Below are positions 17,089-26,900 of a stretch of DNA of 64,000 nt, piece by piece. Every line of letters starts with the position of its first letter. The stretch's first letter is position 1. Location of the stretch: the NCBI GenBank assembly GCA_948330435.1, contig CAOJBY010000004.1, forward strand, positions 62,001 through 126,000, in the 5' to 3' direction. The stretch is from an uncultured Lachnoclostridium sp. Lineage in GTDB: Bacteria; Bacillota; Clostridia; Lachnospirales; Lachnospiraceae. Under the pieces are notes generated by a model that saw nothing but the letters and a program-made list of their open reading frames with translations, was not told where the DNA came from and made no database searches. The position numbers and the translations under genes were made by a program.

Positions 17089-17982
17089 TTATTTTGGAAA
17101 AAACAAAGTGATGATCAACTTCCCCTCCTGATAGTCCGCCCGGATGCTGCCGCCCATACGCTCACATAGCTGTTTTGCGATTGCCAGGCCAAGGCCGGTG
17201 GACTGACTGCCGGTTTCCACCGTGTAGAAACGGTCAAAGAGACGGCCTGCCAGAACCGGCGTGAGACCTGCCGCTTTATTTGCAAAGATAATGGTCCCGT
17301 CGGGCTTCATCACCACGGAGAGATCTCCGTCGCTGTATTTCAGCACATTGCTGATGATATTTCCAAAGATCCGCATAAGGGCAGAGCGATCGAGAAATCG
17401 CTCTGCCTTTTCCCCCGAAATGGAGATCTCGGGTGTTATCTTATGCTGCACAAAGGCCCCGTAGTAAAAGGCCAGGCTTTCCTCCAATACACGATTCAGT
17501 GACAGGTACTCCCCCGCATTCTCCTCCTGGGAGGTTATGACGGAATAAGTGAACAGCTCCTCCGTCAAGTCACCAAGGGCATTGGTCCGGCTGCGGATCA
17601 TTTCCAGATACCGCCTTGCCGTCGGGGTGTGCTCCTCCTGATCCAGCAGATCAAGATACCCGGATATGGCCGTCAGAGGTGTCCGCAGATCATGGGAAAT
17701 GTTGGTGATCGCTTCCTTAAGCTCCCGATCTCCCTGCCAAAACCGATGGCGTTCCCGGTTCAGAAGCTTAAGCTGACGGTTTATTCCCTCTGCTAACTGA
17801 CGCATACATAAGTCCCGGGTGGAAATCACAATGGGCGTATTGGTATCCTCCGAAAGCTTCTGTTCAAATTCTCTGCGTATTTCTTTTGCCCCTTTACGCA
17901 AAAGGTGTATTTTCCATAAAAGCAGCAGGCAGACCGCCAACAGCACCAGACACAATATTTCCATACAAATCATTTTTTCCAT
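17089..17982 (-). CDS. Sensor histidine kinase, bacitracin/lantibiotic-sensor-like
   Basis: A 297-residue kinase with one N-terminal membrane helix (residues 8-24), no sizeable outer domain, the H-box NISHDLRTPLTAISGYLDLL (near residue 94), N-box NIISNVLKYSDGD and G2-box STGLGLAIAK. The usual DxGxG G1 box is replaced by FANKAAGL, as often seen in kinases of ABC-linked peptide-resistance systems. It is last in a regulator-ATPase-permease-kinase operon, so it probably senses the drug or its flux through the transporter rather than by itself. Ligand unknown. Confidence 0.87.
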   Translation of the reverse strand: MEKMICMEILCLVLLAVCLLLLWKIHLLRKGAKEIRREFEQKLSEDTNTPIVISTRDLCMRQLAEGINRQLKLLNRERHRFWQGDRELKEAITNISHDLRTPLTAISGYLDLLDQEEHTPTARRYLEMIRSRTNALGDLTEELFTYSVITSQEENAGEYLSLNRVLEESLAFYYGAFVQHKITPEISISGEKAERFLDRSALMRIFGNIISNVLKYSDGDLSVVMKPDGTIIFANKAAGLTPVLAGRLFDRFYTVETGSQSTGLGLAIAKQLCERMGGSIRADYQEGKLIITLFFPK

Positions 17983-17997
17983 CCATGTCCTTTTAAA

Positions 17998-18822
17998 CTA
18001 CCGAATATCTTTTTTCCCAAACAAATACATCCCAATCCCCGTAGTCACAGCCGTAATCCCCACATTGCACAACGCCATCCGCTGCCACCATATGAATACC
18101 TGGCTGCACATCTGAATCATCTGCCCCGTGGGAAGAAAATCATACAGAAACTCATAAACGGCACGTACAGTTCCCTGAAGATACCGTGGATGTGGCATGG
18201 GTTCCCCCTGTGTCATCTCCCCTAATTCATTTAAGGTATAGTGGTTTGTGAGAAATTCCGGCTCCGTCAGCCTTGCTTTAACAACAAAGGCCAACACCAG
18301 CAGAGCGAAAAACAGGAGGATATTGGCCACAGCCCCGGAAGCCTTGTTCTGATTCAGCATACTGATCATGGTGAAAATGGAGACATAGGCCAAAATCATA
18401 AGTCCGCTTACCAGAAACCGGACCGCCAGCTCCCACGGATCCATCCGGACATTTCCGTTTAGTGGAATCCCCACAAGACTCTCCGCCGCTATATATACTG
18501 CCACCGCAAAAAAGCAGGCAAGGGTACAGATGATTAAATTGGATAAATAGATGTCTTTTCTCGTATGTCCTGCTATCAGTTTATTACGCATGGTTCGGTC
18601 GCTGTATTCCGTACCCAGATACATGCTGCAGCAGACGGCCGCAATCACTCCGATTACAAGGTTAAAGTTCCAGAAATAATTGTTGGGATTTGCTTTCTCT
18701 CCCTGTTCCACATAATGAAGAATGGGTAAATATATGCTCATGCCTGCCAGAAATGCACATCCAAGTTTAAAGGTTTTGTCCCGGTGCAGGCGGTTCAGGT
18801 TCGCCCAAAACAGCTTATTCAT
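17998..18822 (-). CDS. ABC-2 type transporter permease
   Basis: A 274-residue membrane protein with six hydrophobic segments, the GTEYSDRTMRNKLIAGHTRK amphipathic loop after helix 2 being typical of NatB/BcrB-like permeases. ATG at 18822 was chosen because AGGAGG lies 8 bp upstream; it overlaps the end of the ATPase gene by 8 bp. With that ATPase it forms an exporter likely giving self-protection or resistance to a cell-wall-active peptide. Confidence 0.82.
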   Translation of the reverse strand: MNKLFWANLNRLHRDKTFKLGCAFLAGMSIYLPILHYVEQGEKANPNNYFWNFNLVIGVIAAVCCSMYLGTEYSDRTMRNKLIAGHTRKDIYLSNLIICTLACFFAVAVYIAAESLVGIPLNGNVRMDPWELAVRFLVSGLMILAYVSIFTMISMLNQNKASGAVANILLFFALLVLAFVVKARLTEPEFLTNHYTLNELGEMTQGEPMPHPRYLQGTVRAVYEFLYDFLPTGQMIQMCSQVFIWWQRMALCNVGITAVTTGIGMYLFGKKDIR

Positions 18823-19729
18823 GCTCTCCACCTCCTACCAGACCCATAAAATAACTCTCCAGACTTTCGTTGTGCTCCTGGATACCGAACACCTGACAGT
18901 CCTCCTTTGCAAGATCCAGAATCAACTGTGACAGATTGACCTCCCCGTATACATCGGCCTCCTCATGGCTTCGGATCTTGTATTCCAATCCCACTCTCTC
19001 CAATGCCTGTGACAGTGCCTTTGTGTCCGAAATTCGAAGCCGGACGCATTTCTGGCAGGCAGACTCCAGTTCTTGTGCACTTAATTCCTTTACCATGCGG
19101 CCCTGATCCAGAAAGCCGTAATGGGTTGCAAGCCTGGACAATTCATCCAGGATATGACTGGATATCAGGACGGTGATCTGACGCTCTCGGTTGAGACGCA
19201 GAATAAGCTCCCGCATTTCTATGATTCCCTCCGGGTCCAGGCCGTTCGCCGGCTCGTCCAGAATGAGAAAGTCCGGATCTCCTGCCAGAGCCACGGCGAT
19301 TCCCAGACGCTGACGCATGCCGAGGGAAAAGTTTTTGGCTTTTTTCTTTCCCACATCCTCTAAACCCACCAGTTCCAGAAGCTCCCGAATCCCGTCAAAG
19401 GAGGGGATTCCCAGGATCTGATACTGCTGCCGGATGTTTTCCTCTGCAGTCATGTCCGAATATATGGAGGGCGTTTCCACTACGGCCCCCATCCGGCGGC
19501 GTGCTTCTGTGATTCCCTTTTCCGTGTTTCGTTTTCCGTATAAAATGTATTCGCCGGACGTCGGGCTTTGGAGTCCGCAGATAAGGCGGATGAGCGTTGT
19601 CTTGCCTGCACCGTTTCTTCCCACCAGACCGTAGATAGAGCCTTTGGGGACGTGGATGGAAAGTCCCTCCAGAGCCTTGAAGTGCCGGTAGTGTTTGCTT
19701 AATCTTTCTGCTGTTAAACAATATTCCAT
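18815..19729 (-). CDS. ABC transporter ATP-binding protein, BcrA-like
   Basis: A 304-residue ATPase: Walker A GRNGAGKTT (near residue 37), Q-loop, signature LGMRQRLGIA (near 138), Walker B FLILDEPANGLDPEG (near 155) and H-loop SSHILDELSRLA. The C-terminal 80 residues are the extra domain typical of BcrA/NatA-type drug and antibiotic exporters. It follows the response regulator gene by 105 bp; the leader ends with the TTACGGAACTAAAATAGGAG motif shared with other genes in the window. Confidence 0.88.
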   Translation of the reverse strand: MEYCLTAERLSKHYRHFKALEGLSIHVPKGSIYGLVGRNGAGKTTLIRLICGLQSPTSGEYILYGKRNTEKGITEARRRMGAVVETPSIYSDMTAEENIRQQYQILGIPSFDGIRELLELVGLEDVGKKKAKNFSLGMRQRLGIAVALAGDPDFLILDEPANGLDPEGIIEMRELILRLNRERQITVLISSHILDELSRLATHYGFLDQGRMVKELSAQELESACQKCVRLRISDTKALSQALERVGLEYKIRSHEEADVYGEVNLSQLILDLAKEDCQVFGIQEHNESLESYFMGLVGGGEHE

Positions 19730-19737
19730 TTTTCGTC

Positions 19738-19757
19738 TCCTATTTTAGTTCCGTAAT
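19738..19757 (-). repeat. Solo 3-prime motif of the leader element
   Basis: Minus strand ATTACGGAACTAAAATAGGA sits at the ribosome site of the ABC ATPase gene and matches the 3-prime end of copies B, C and D. A GTGTACC lies upstream as in copy B, but no matching 5-prime half (AACAGTAAT) is seen, so this is partial. Confidence 0.5.
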
Positions 19758-19834
19758 ATGTCTCTCGGTACACTAAGTGTAGCAGAAAGGGATTTAGAAA
19801 ACGGTTAAGGAAATGGTTAAGAAATCGTAAATAA

Positions 19835-20500
19835 TTATTCTTCCTGCATTTTGTATCCAATACCCCACACGGACTCAATATAATCTCTTCCGCCTGTCTC
19901 CCGAAGCTTTCTCCTTAGATTACTCACATGGATTTTCAGGGAGCTTTCCGTACAGTCCGGCGTGTCCGTACTGATCCTCTCCAACAGGAGGGATTTTGTT
20001 AAAACCTGTCTCGGGTTCTGCATCAAAAGCTTCAGGATGGCATATTCCGTTCTTGTAAGCCTTACGGCCTGGCCATTTACACTCAAGCTGTGGCTGGCCA
20101 AATCCAGATTTAAGCCGCCGAAAGTAAGGCTCCCGCCGCTGCCCAGAGAGACCGCCGTGCGAAGCTGCACATCGATACGGGCCAACAACTCCCTTGTGTC
20201 AAAGGGCTTCGTGATATAGTCTGCCGCACCGTCTCGAAGCAGCTTTACCTTATCCGCCACATCCGCCTTTGCACTGACTACAATCACCGGGATTCCCTGT
20301 ACTAAGGGAAGTACCTGCTCTCCGGTCAGGCCGGGCAGCATCAGGTCCAGGAGAATGAGATCCGGGTGGTGCTCTTTCAAAAGATACACCGTCTCCGTCC
20401 CGGAGTAAGCCCGCAGGACGCCATAGCCCTCTTTCTTTAAAATCTCTTCTACCATATCACCAATATAAATATCATCGTCAATGACTGCGATCTTTTTCAT
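19835..20500 (-). CDS. OmpR-family response regulator
   Basis: A 221-residue regulator: receiver domain with acidic pair Asp8/Asp9, phospho-acceptor Asp in LILLDLMLPG (Asp52), the Thr/Ser and Lys in VSAKAD and YITKPFD, then a winged-helix domain with LTRTEYAILKLLMQNPRQV and the C-terminal ESVWGIGYKM. It is first in the operon with the ABC pair and the histidine kinase, and presumably activates it. Promoter at 20563-20591. Confidence 0.92.
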   Translation of the reverse strand: MKKIAVIDDDIYIGDMVEEILKKEGYGVLRAYSGTETVYLLKEHHPDLILLDLMLPGLTGEQVLPLVQGIPVIVVSAKADVADKVKLLRDGAADYITKPFDTRELLARIDVQLRTAVSLGSGGSLTFGGLNLDLASHSLSVNGQAVRLTRTEYAILKLLMQNPRQVLTKSLLLERISTDTPDCTESSLKIHVSNLRRKLRETGGRDYIESVWGIGYKMQEE

Positions 20501-20562
20501 AAGATATATCCTTTTCCTTTCCTGCAGGGGAGACTGCTCTGAAAATCGTTGCTTTAGCCATT

Positions 20563-20591
20563 ATTATACGGCAGATTTTTTGGCTTTTCCA
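20563..20591 (-). promoter_or_regulatory. Promoter of the regulator-ABC-kinase operon
   Basis: Minus strand TGGAAA (20586-20591), 17 bp, TATAAT (20563-20568). The weak -35 would fit a promoter that needs an activator. Confidence 0.5.
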
Positions 20592-20651
20592 TAAACTTAT
20601 TTTTTTCCTAACATAACTTTGTCCCTTTTTTCATATCTTTTGATAACGAAT

Positions 20652-20728
20652 GCTCGTACAAGGTTTTCCGTATTTACCATTTGTAAGGCAAACTTTTTGC
20701 AGGAATAAGTTTTAACTTATGTACGAGC
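20652..20728. other. Inverted repeat in the leader of the P-type ATPase gene
   Basis: GCTCGTACA (20652-20660) is an exact inverse complement of TGTACGAGC (20720-20728). Inside lie ATAAGTT/AACTTAT separated by 2 nt and a small GCAA/TTGC hairpin. It ends 38 bp before the ATG. It does not show the conserved bases of the manganese yybP-ykoY riboswitch or the NiCo riboswitch. It could be an operator or an RNA fold for the cation pump. Confidence 0.5.
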
Positions 20729-20765
20729 CTAATATCCGCAATATGCAAGAAAGGACGAATCGTGC

Positions 20766-23396
20766 ATGAAGCAAGAGACAACCTCTTCAAATGAACTTCG
20801 GGGACAGAATATTCTGGAGGACGGACATCACAAAACTCTGATGGAATCCTTTTTTGAACAACTGAACGATCCCCTGATCTTCATCCTCTTTATTGCAGCC
20901 GCCATCTCCATGCTGCTGGGCGAAGTCAGCGACACGGCCATTATTCTTGCCGTGATTTTAGTAAATTCCATTGTCGGTGTGGTCCAGGAGGGAAAGGCTC
21001 AAAAAGCTCTGGAATCTTTAAAGCAGATGACAAGTCCTACTGCCCTGATTCGCCAAAATGGAACTTTAAAAGAAATTCCGGCCCGGGATCTCCTGCCCGG
21101 CGACATTGTCTGCCTGGATGCCGGTCGCCAGGTGCCTGCGGATCTGGAACTTATCTCCGTAAACAGCCTGAAGATTGAAGAAGCTGCACTGACCGGGGAA
21201 TCTGTTCCTGTAGAAAAAGATTTGTCTCAAAACAATCGTGCCTACATGTCCACCAATGTAACCTATGGACGTGGAGAGGGTATGGTTACGGCCATTGGCA
21301 TGGATACGGAGATCGGTAAAATCGCTCGCCTTATTAACGAAGCTCCCACAGAAACCACACCTCTTCAGCACCGGCTGGCCGAGCTTGGGAAGTTCTTAAG
21401 TATTGTATCTCTTCTGCTGTGCACCCTGCTCTTCTTTATTGCCATTCTGCAAAAAAGAGATATTCTGGAAATGCTAATCACCGCCATTTCCCTTGCAGTG
21501 GCCGCAGTTCCGGAGGGATTGCCTGCCATTGTAACCATGGTGCTGGCTTTAAGTGTCTCCCGAATGGTAAAGGTTAATACCATTGTAAAACGGCTTCCCA
21601 GCGTGGAAACTCTTGGCTGCGTCAGCGTGGTCTGCTCGGATAAAACAGGCACCCTCACACAGAACAAAATGACGGTCACCGCCTGCTACACCAATGGCAG
21701 AATTCTGGATGCAGCCGCCCTCTCCCCCGAGCAAAACGGGCCGCTTTTGGAGGGCTTTGCACTCTGTAATGATGCTGTTATCAATTCGGATGACCGCTTA
21801 GGGGATCCTACGGAGCTGGCTCTTCTGGACCTGGCCCGCCGCTTTTATCTGGAACGGCCTGCACTGGAACGAAAATTCCCCCGGATTCAGGAGCTTGCCT
21901 TTGATTCGGATCGAAAAATGATGACTACCCTCCATCGAAGCGGCAGCTCTACCGTCTCCTATACCAAAGGCTCTCCGGATGAGATTCTGAAACGCTGTGA
22001 TACTATTTTATTAAATGGAAAAATTGTTCCCCTGGATACGGGGAAACGCCGTGAAATCTCCCAGGCTATGAAAACCCTCTCCGGACGGGCCTTACGGCTT
22101 TTAGCTTTGGGAATGAAGACGGGCACCAACCGTCCTACTGAAAAGGGACTGACCTTTGTTGGAACTGTAGGAATGATGGATCCCATCCGCCCGGAAGCCG
22201 TAAAGGCTGTCCGTGATTTCCGCCGTGCCGGAGTTAAGACCGTGATGATCACCGGCGACCGCATTGATACGGCTTTTGCCATCGCAAGAGAGCTGGGAAT
22301 CGCAGAGAGACCGGAAGACTGTATGACAGGTGCACAGATTGATGGTTTGACCGACAAGGAATTTTCTCAGGCCGTCCAAAAGTTATCCGTATTTGCCATG
22401 GTTTCTCCGGAACATAAGGTTCGCATTGTAAAGGCTTTAAAGGCTTCTGAAAAAATAGTAGCCATGACCGGGGATGGAGTCAATGACGCTCCCTCCCTAA
22501 AGGCTGCGGACGTGGGTGTTGCCATGGGAATCACCGGAACGGATGTGGCAAAAAACGCAGCAGATCTGATATTGGTCGATGATAATTTTGCCACCATTGC
22601 CAAAGCCATTGCGGAGGGACGGGGAATCTATGAAAATATCAAGAAGTCGGTACTGTTCCTGCTTTCCTCCAATTTTGGGGAAATCATTACCATGCTGACC
22701 GCCATTTTGCTGGGCCTTGGCTCCCCCTTAAAGCCCAGCCACATTCTCTGGATTAACCTGATTACCGATTCCCTGCCTGCTCTGGCTTTGGGTGTGGACC
22801 CCGGGGACCCACGGCATTTTATGAACCGTCCTCCCAGGTCCCGAAATGAAAGCCTTTTTGCCGCCGGGGGTTTAAGCTGTACCCTGCTTTACGGAATCTT
22901 GATTGCCTTTATCAGCATGACAGCTTTTCTCCAGCTTCCCATTTCCCTGTTAATGGCTCATGGGGCTTCCTTAAGCCTTGAGAACCTGCGGATTCTCCTG
23001 ACGGCACCGGAGATTCTCTCCCGTTCCCAGACCTATGCTTTTACGGTGCTTGGGATCTCCCAGCTCTTCCACGCCATCGGCATGCGGGATGTGGAAACCT
23101 CCCTGTTTCGGATGAAGCATCTGAACAATCGCCTGATGCTGGCGGCTTTTGTCATAGGCTTTGGTCTTCAGGGACTTGTTACGGAATTTCCTTATTTTAT
23201 TCAGGCCTTTGGGACCTGCCATCTGGAGATTCGGGAGTGGATGCAGCTTGTTCTTTTGTCCGCTATGCCCCTTGTGGCTCATGAGCTGCTTTTGTTAAGC
23301 CCCGGCCACATTTTACATCAATTTCATAAAAGCAAGAAGTATCAGGAGTACACCGCTAATCCAGCAGAGATTCGATCGACAGCGGGACGATATTAG
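20766..23396 (+). CDS. P-type calcium-type cation ATPase (P2A-like)
   Basis: An 876-residue pump. Motifs: actuator ALTGESVPVEK (near residue 137), helix-4 PEGLPAIV (near 245), phosphorylation site CSDKTGTLTQNKMT (Asp near 292), MTGDGVNDAPSLKAADVG hinge (near 565), and C-terminal helices. PEGLP in helix 4 points to type II calcium or related cation transport. The N-terminus begins about 40 residues later than usual, within the G-x-N-x-L stretch before helix 1; an in-frame TAA upstream rules out extension. The last 84 bp overlap ytaF, read from the other strand. Confidence 0.88.
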   Translation: MKQETTSSNELRGQNILEDGHHKTLMESFFEQLNDPLIFILFIAAAISMLLGEVSDTAIILAVILVNSIVGVVQEGKAQKALESLKQMTSPTALIRQNGTLKEIPARDLLPGDIVCLDAGRQVPADLELISVNSLKIEEAALTGESVPVEKDLSQNNRAYMSTNVTYGRGEGMVTAIGMDTEIGKIARLINEAPTETTPLQHRLAELGKFLSIVSLLLCTLLFFIAILQKRDILEMLITAISLAVAAVPEGLPAIVTMVLALSVSRMVKVNTIVKRLPSVETLGCVSVVCSDKTGTLTQNKMTVTACYTNGRILDAAALSPEQNGPLLEGFALCNDAVINSDDRLGDPTELALLDLARRFYLERPALERKFPRIQELAFDSDRKMMTTLHRSGSSTVSYTKGSPDEILKRCDTILLNGKIVPLDTGKRREISQAMKTLSGRALRLLALGMKTGTNRPTEKGLTFVGTVGMMDPIRPEAVKAVRDFRRAGVKTVMITGDRIDTAFAIARELGIAERPEDCMTGAQIDGLTDKEFSQAVQKLSVFAMVSPEHKVRIVKALKASEKIVAMTGDGVNDAPSLKAADVGVAMGITGTDVAKNAADLILVDDNFATIAKAIAEGRGIYENIKKSVLFLLSSNFGEIITMLTAILLGLGSPLKPSHILWINLITDSLPALALGVDPGDPRHFMNRPPRSRNESLFAAGGLSCTLLYGILIAFISMTAFLQLPISLLMAHGASLSLENLRILLTAPEILSRSQTYAFTVLGISQLFHAIGMRDVETSLFRMKHLNNRLMLAAFVIGFGLQGLVTEFPYFIQAFGTCHLEIREWMQLVLLSAMPLVAHELLLLSPGHILHQFHKSKKYQEYTANPAEIRSTAGRY

Positions 23397-23867
23397 GCTC
23401 CCCAGCCAGCTTCCTGCAACGATAGCCAGGGCACCTATGAAAAAGGAAGCAAGAAAAGCCGCCGGTATATAGGCACTCCCAATGCCTGCTCCGATTCCTG
23501 CCGCAAGGCTGTCAATGGAGAGGGCCACCCCCAGAGTCAAAGCTTCTGTGGGGGAAACAAAAGCATCCTTATTTTTATCGGCAGTCTCCGCTTCGTCATG
23601 CCTTGATCGGTCAAAGAGCTTTGCCAATCCCAGTACAAACAGCAGCAGAAAGCTAAAGTATTGGGTCAGATTACCGGGAATCAATCTGCTGATCAGATTA
23701 CCGGTTATGAGAGAGCAGACCAATATCAGGCTGGAAATACCTGTTACTACTATAATAGAAGCAAGGGGAACTTTTATCTTGCTCACACCATATACAAAGC
23801 CGGCGGCAAATGCGTCTACAGATAAGGCTGTCACCAAAAGCAATATTTCGAAAAGAAAGGAATACAT
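23313..23867 (-). CDS. ytaF: YtaF/MntP-like membrane protein
   Basis: A 184-residue protein with six hydrophobic segments in two repeats, each beginning with the MntP-type signature (ALSVDAFAAGFVYG near residue 14 and ALSIDSLAAGIGAG near 115). The family includes the manganese exporter MntP and the sporulation membrane protein YtaF; length and the ETADKNK loop fit YtaF better. It converges on the P-type ATPase gene and shares 84 bp of coding DNA with it. The ribosome site (GGTGATT) lies inside a 17-bp hairpin just before the ATG, suggesting translational control. Confidence 0.75.
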   Translation of the reverse strand: MYSFLFEILLLVTALSVDAFAAGFVYGVSKIKVPLASIIVVTGISSLILVCSLITGNLISRLIPGNLTQYFSFLLLFVLGLAKLFDRSRHDEAETADKNKDAFVSPTEALTLGVALSIDSLAAGIGAGIGSAYIPAAFLASFFIGALAIVAGSWLGSLISSRCRSNLCWISGVLLILLAFMKLM

Positions 23868-23871
23868 GATA

Positions 23872-23913
23872 AATCACCGGAATACTATTTATGGTTATAG
23901 TATTCCGGTGATT
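23872..23913. promoter_or_regulatory. 17-bp perfect hairpin abutting the ytaF start
   Basis: AATCACCGGAATACTAT and ATAGTATTCCGGTGATT are exact inverse complements around an 8-nt loop. Read on the minus strand the 3-prime arm contains GGTGATT, the only ribosome-site-like sequence for ytaF, 4-5 nt from the ATG. On the plus strand the tail ATTTTGTTCT could make it a terminator. Confidence 0.7.
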
Positions 23914-23991
23914 TTGTTCTGTTGAATAAGGTACTCTTTCAATTTTAAACTCAATTCGATCAATTTTGATTTTTCAACCCGATACATTTTA

Positions 23992-26900
23992 TTATTTCAT
24001 CCACTCAAAAAGACTCATCTGCGTTCCACTGTCCTCCTGCTTTTTCAAAACCGCCGCTTCCTGCTTGACTGCCTTTTCCGGCAGTTCTTTTACAAAACAG
24101 GAGGGTTCTTCTGATGTAAGGAGCACCAATTCCTCTTTTGCCCTTGTCATTCCCACATAAAATAATCTTCGTTCCTCCTGAATGTCAGCCTGTCCTTTCC
24201 CGGTTCCCAGGGGCAGCAGCCCTTTGTTCAGTCCGCATAGAAGAACTACCGGAAATTCCAGTCCTTTTGCCCCGTGAAACGTCATCAGGTTCACGGCATC
24301 CGAAGCATAATGCCGTCCTGAACAACGCTTCAGATCATTTTCCACGCCAAGAAGAAGACGGTTCAAAAATTCTTCCATGTTTCTTGAAAAGCCAGCCATA
24401 TCTGCCAGCTTTCTTATTGATCTTTCTTCCTTTAAATCCATATCCTCCGTCCACTGCGTCAGAAGCTTTTCCGGCCTGGTTTTCTGCAGCAGCAGACGAT
24501 ATTGTTCTGTCATCTGAGAAAAGTCTTCCCGATCACTCCATAAGAGCCGTTTACAGATCTTCTCTGAGTGCACATCCTCCGGATTCAGCAAGTACCGGAA
24601 AAAGCATACGCTTCCCCGAACTGCCGGTTCGGACAGGAAGTTATCCCTGCCCCCTATGACACAGGGAATTCCCTCCTGCTTTAAGTATTGCTCGATAAGC
24701 TCTGCTTGGCGATGTGTGCGGTAAAGAACTGCAATATCTCCAAAGCTTCTGTTTCTTTCCCCCCTGTCTTCCCCTGCCGCTTCATGGGCCTGCAGCATAT
24801 CCACGCCGCCTACCTGACGCACGATCTCTCCGGCTGCAAAGGCAGCTTCCTCTCTTAGGCTCTGAGCAGTCACAAGACGAACCCTGGGTCCTTTATGATT
24901 TATGGGAAAAAGAAGCCTTTCCGGCCCCGGATTATTTGATATGACCGGAAGAGCCGCTTCCAATATCTCCGGTGCAGAGCGATAATTGGCAGTCAGCGTT
25001 ATCTCCAAAAGCTCCTGATTGTCACTTCGAAGCTGCTCAAAACACTCGGAACTGCTTCCCCGAAATCCATAGATGGATTGGTCCGGATCCCCAATCACAA
25101 ATAACTGTCTGCCGTCACGATTCCAAAGCTTTAACAATTCATACTGGATGGGATTGATATCCTGAAATTCGTCTACCAGAAGATAACTGTGAGCCTTTCG
25201 GGATTTTGCCGGCTTTTCTTCATGATCTTTCTCCGCTTTTAACAGACGGCGGGTTTCGGTTAAGAGATCATCATAGTCCCAAAGTCCATTTTCCTGCAGA
25301 CTTTCGTTATAAATCTCCATTGCCTGAAGCTCTTTTTCATCTAAGTCAGGCTTCCTGTTCTCCCCGGCAGTTTTATAAAGAGATATCAGATTCTGAAGAC
25401 GCTCCGGTTTTCTTTTTATCCCAGTCTTTTCTGCCGCTTCCTCAATTAGTTCCAGGGCTTCCACGCCGTCTATGAGAATCTTGGTTTCTCCCTTTTCCTG
25501 AAGATAGGACAGGCAGATGGCATGAAAGGTTCCTGTCTGAAGACTCTTCCCTCCCCGTTTATTTCCGGTATTTTTTTGCAGACGCTCCCGAAGTTCGCCT
25601 GCCGCACGGTTGGTAAAGGTGACGGCTGTGATCTCCGATGGCTTTACCTGGCATTCCTGAACCAGATAAAGAATGTGGGAAATCAAAGTAAAGGTTTTTC
25701 CGGTTCCCGGGCCTGCGGTCACGGCGACCGTTCGAGCCAGAGAACGGATTGCTTTCTGTTGCTCCGGATTGTCCATAAGACTCCTAAATTTTCTGTCTTG
25801 TTCCACTCGCTCCTCTATGTCAGGAATCTCTTCTACCGTTTTTCCATCTACTGATTTATCTCTTTTTCTCTTTTTTTCACTCAATTTTTCTTCTAAATTA
25901 TCGCTTTTATTCGATTCAATCTTATTATAATCGACTTTTTTCTTATTTTTTATCTCCGGGACACCAATCGAATTAAAAAAGCTTATCTGCCCGTCCGGGC
26001 TTTCCAGTTCTTCCGGCTGAAAAAGGACTATCTTTCCATATTCCCCGTCAAAGCCCGGCGTGCGTTCTACTTTTCCCTGACGCAGACGTTTGATTCCCTC
26101 CGCAATTCGTGTTCCCGCATTGTTTTTGACTTCTTCTATGGGAATGGTACGCAGAATCTCAAATTCCGGTCCCAGTTTTTCCAGCATGGAATCATACTCA
26201 CGCACTACCTTTACACTGGCTGCGGAACGTCCAATGGAAGCTCCAATCACCTCCGGCAGGGGAACCAGGCTCTCATAGGCTTTTGCTTCCTCTCTCCAAA
26301 AGCCCTCTGGTCGGTCGGAAAGCTGTTCGATCCGATGGGAAACTCCCGTGGTCAGCTTTCGCCCACAAACAGGACATAAGCCCTGATGCTTTTCTGCTTC
26401 TACAGGGCTGAGACAAATTCCACATTTGCGGTGTCCGTCGAAGTGATACTTTCCCTCCTCCGGAAAAAATTCAATGGTTCCCAGAAGCCCCTCGCCTTTC
26501 TGAATTGCCCCATATAATCCCTCATAGGATAAGGGGATGTCAAGAAGATTGGCTTCCCGCCCAAGCTTTGCCGGGGAATGGGCATCCGAATTGGAGATAA
26601 GCTGAAACCTGTCCAGAGCAGACACCCGCCAGTTCATAGAGGGATCCGAAGACAAACCTGTCTCCAGAGCATGTATCTCCAAACCGAGATCTCCAAAGCA
26701 TTCCTCCACCGTGTCAAAACCGGAGAATGCTCCAAAAAGAGAAAAATGGGGAGTCCAGATGTGGGCTGGTACGTAGATTGCCTGAGGACATAGCTCTAGC
26801 ACGATCTCCAGGAGATCATGGCAGTCCAATCCCAGAATCGGGCGGCCATCGGAATGGATATTGCCTATGGTCTCCAGTCTGGCCGCAATCCGATCCGCTT

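Noticed and set aside
20640..20765. yybP-ykoY manganese riboswitch before the P-type ATPase
   Set aside because: The conserved GGGGAGUAG-type bases are missing; only the inverted repeat is supported.
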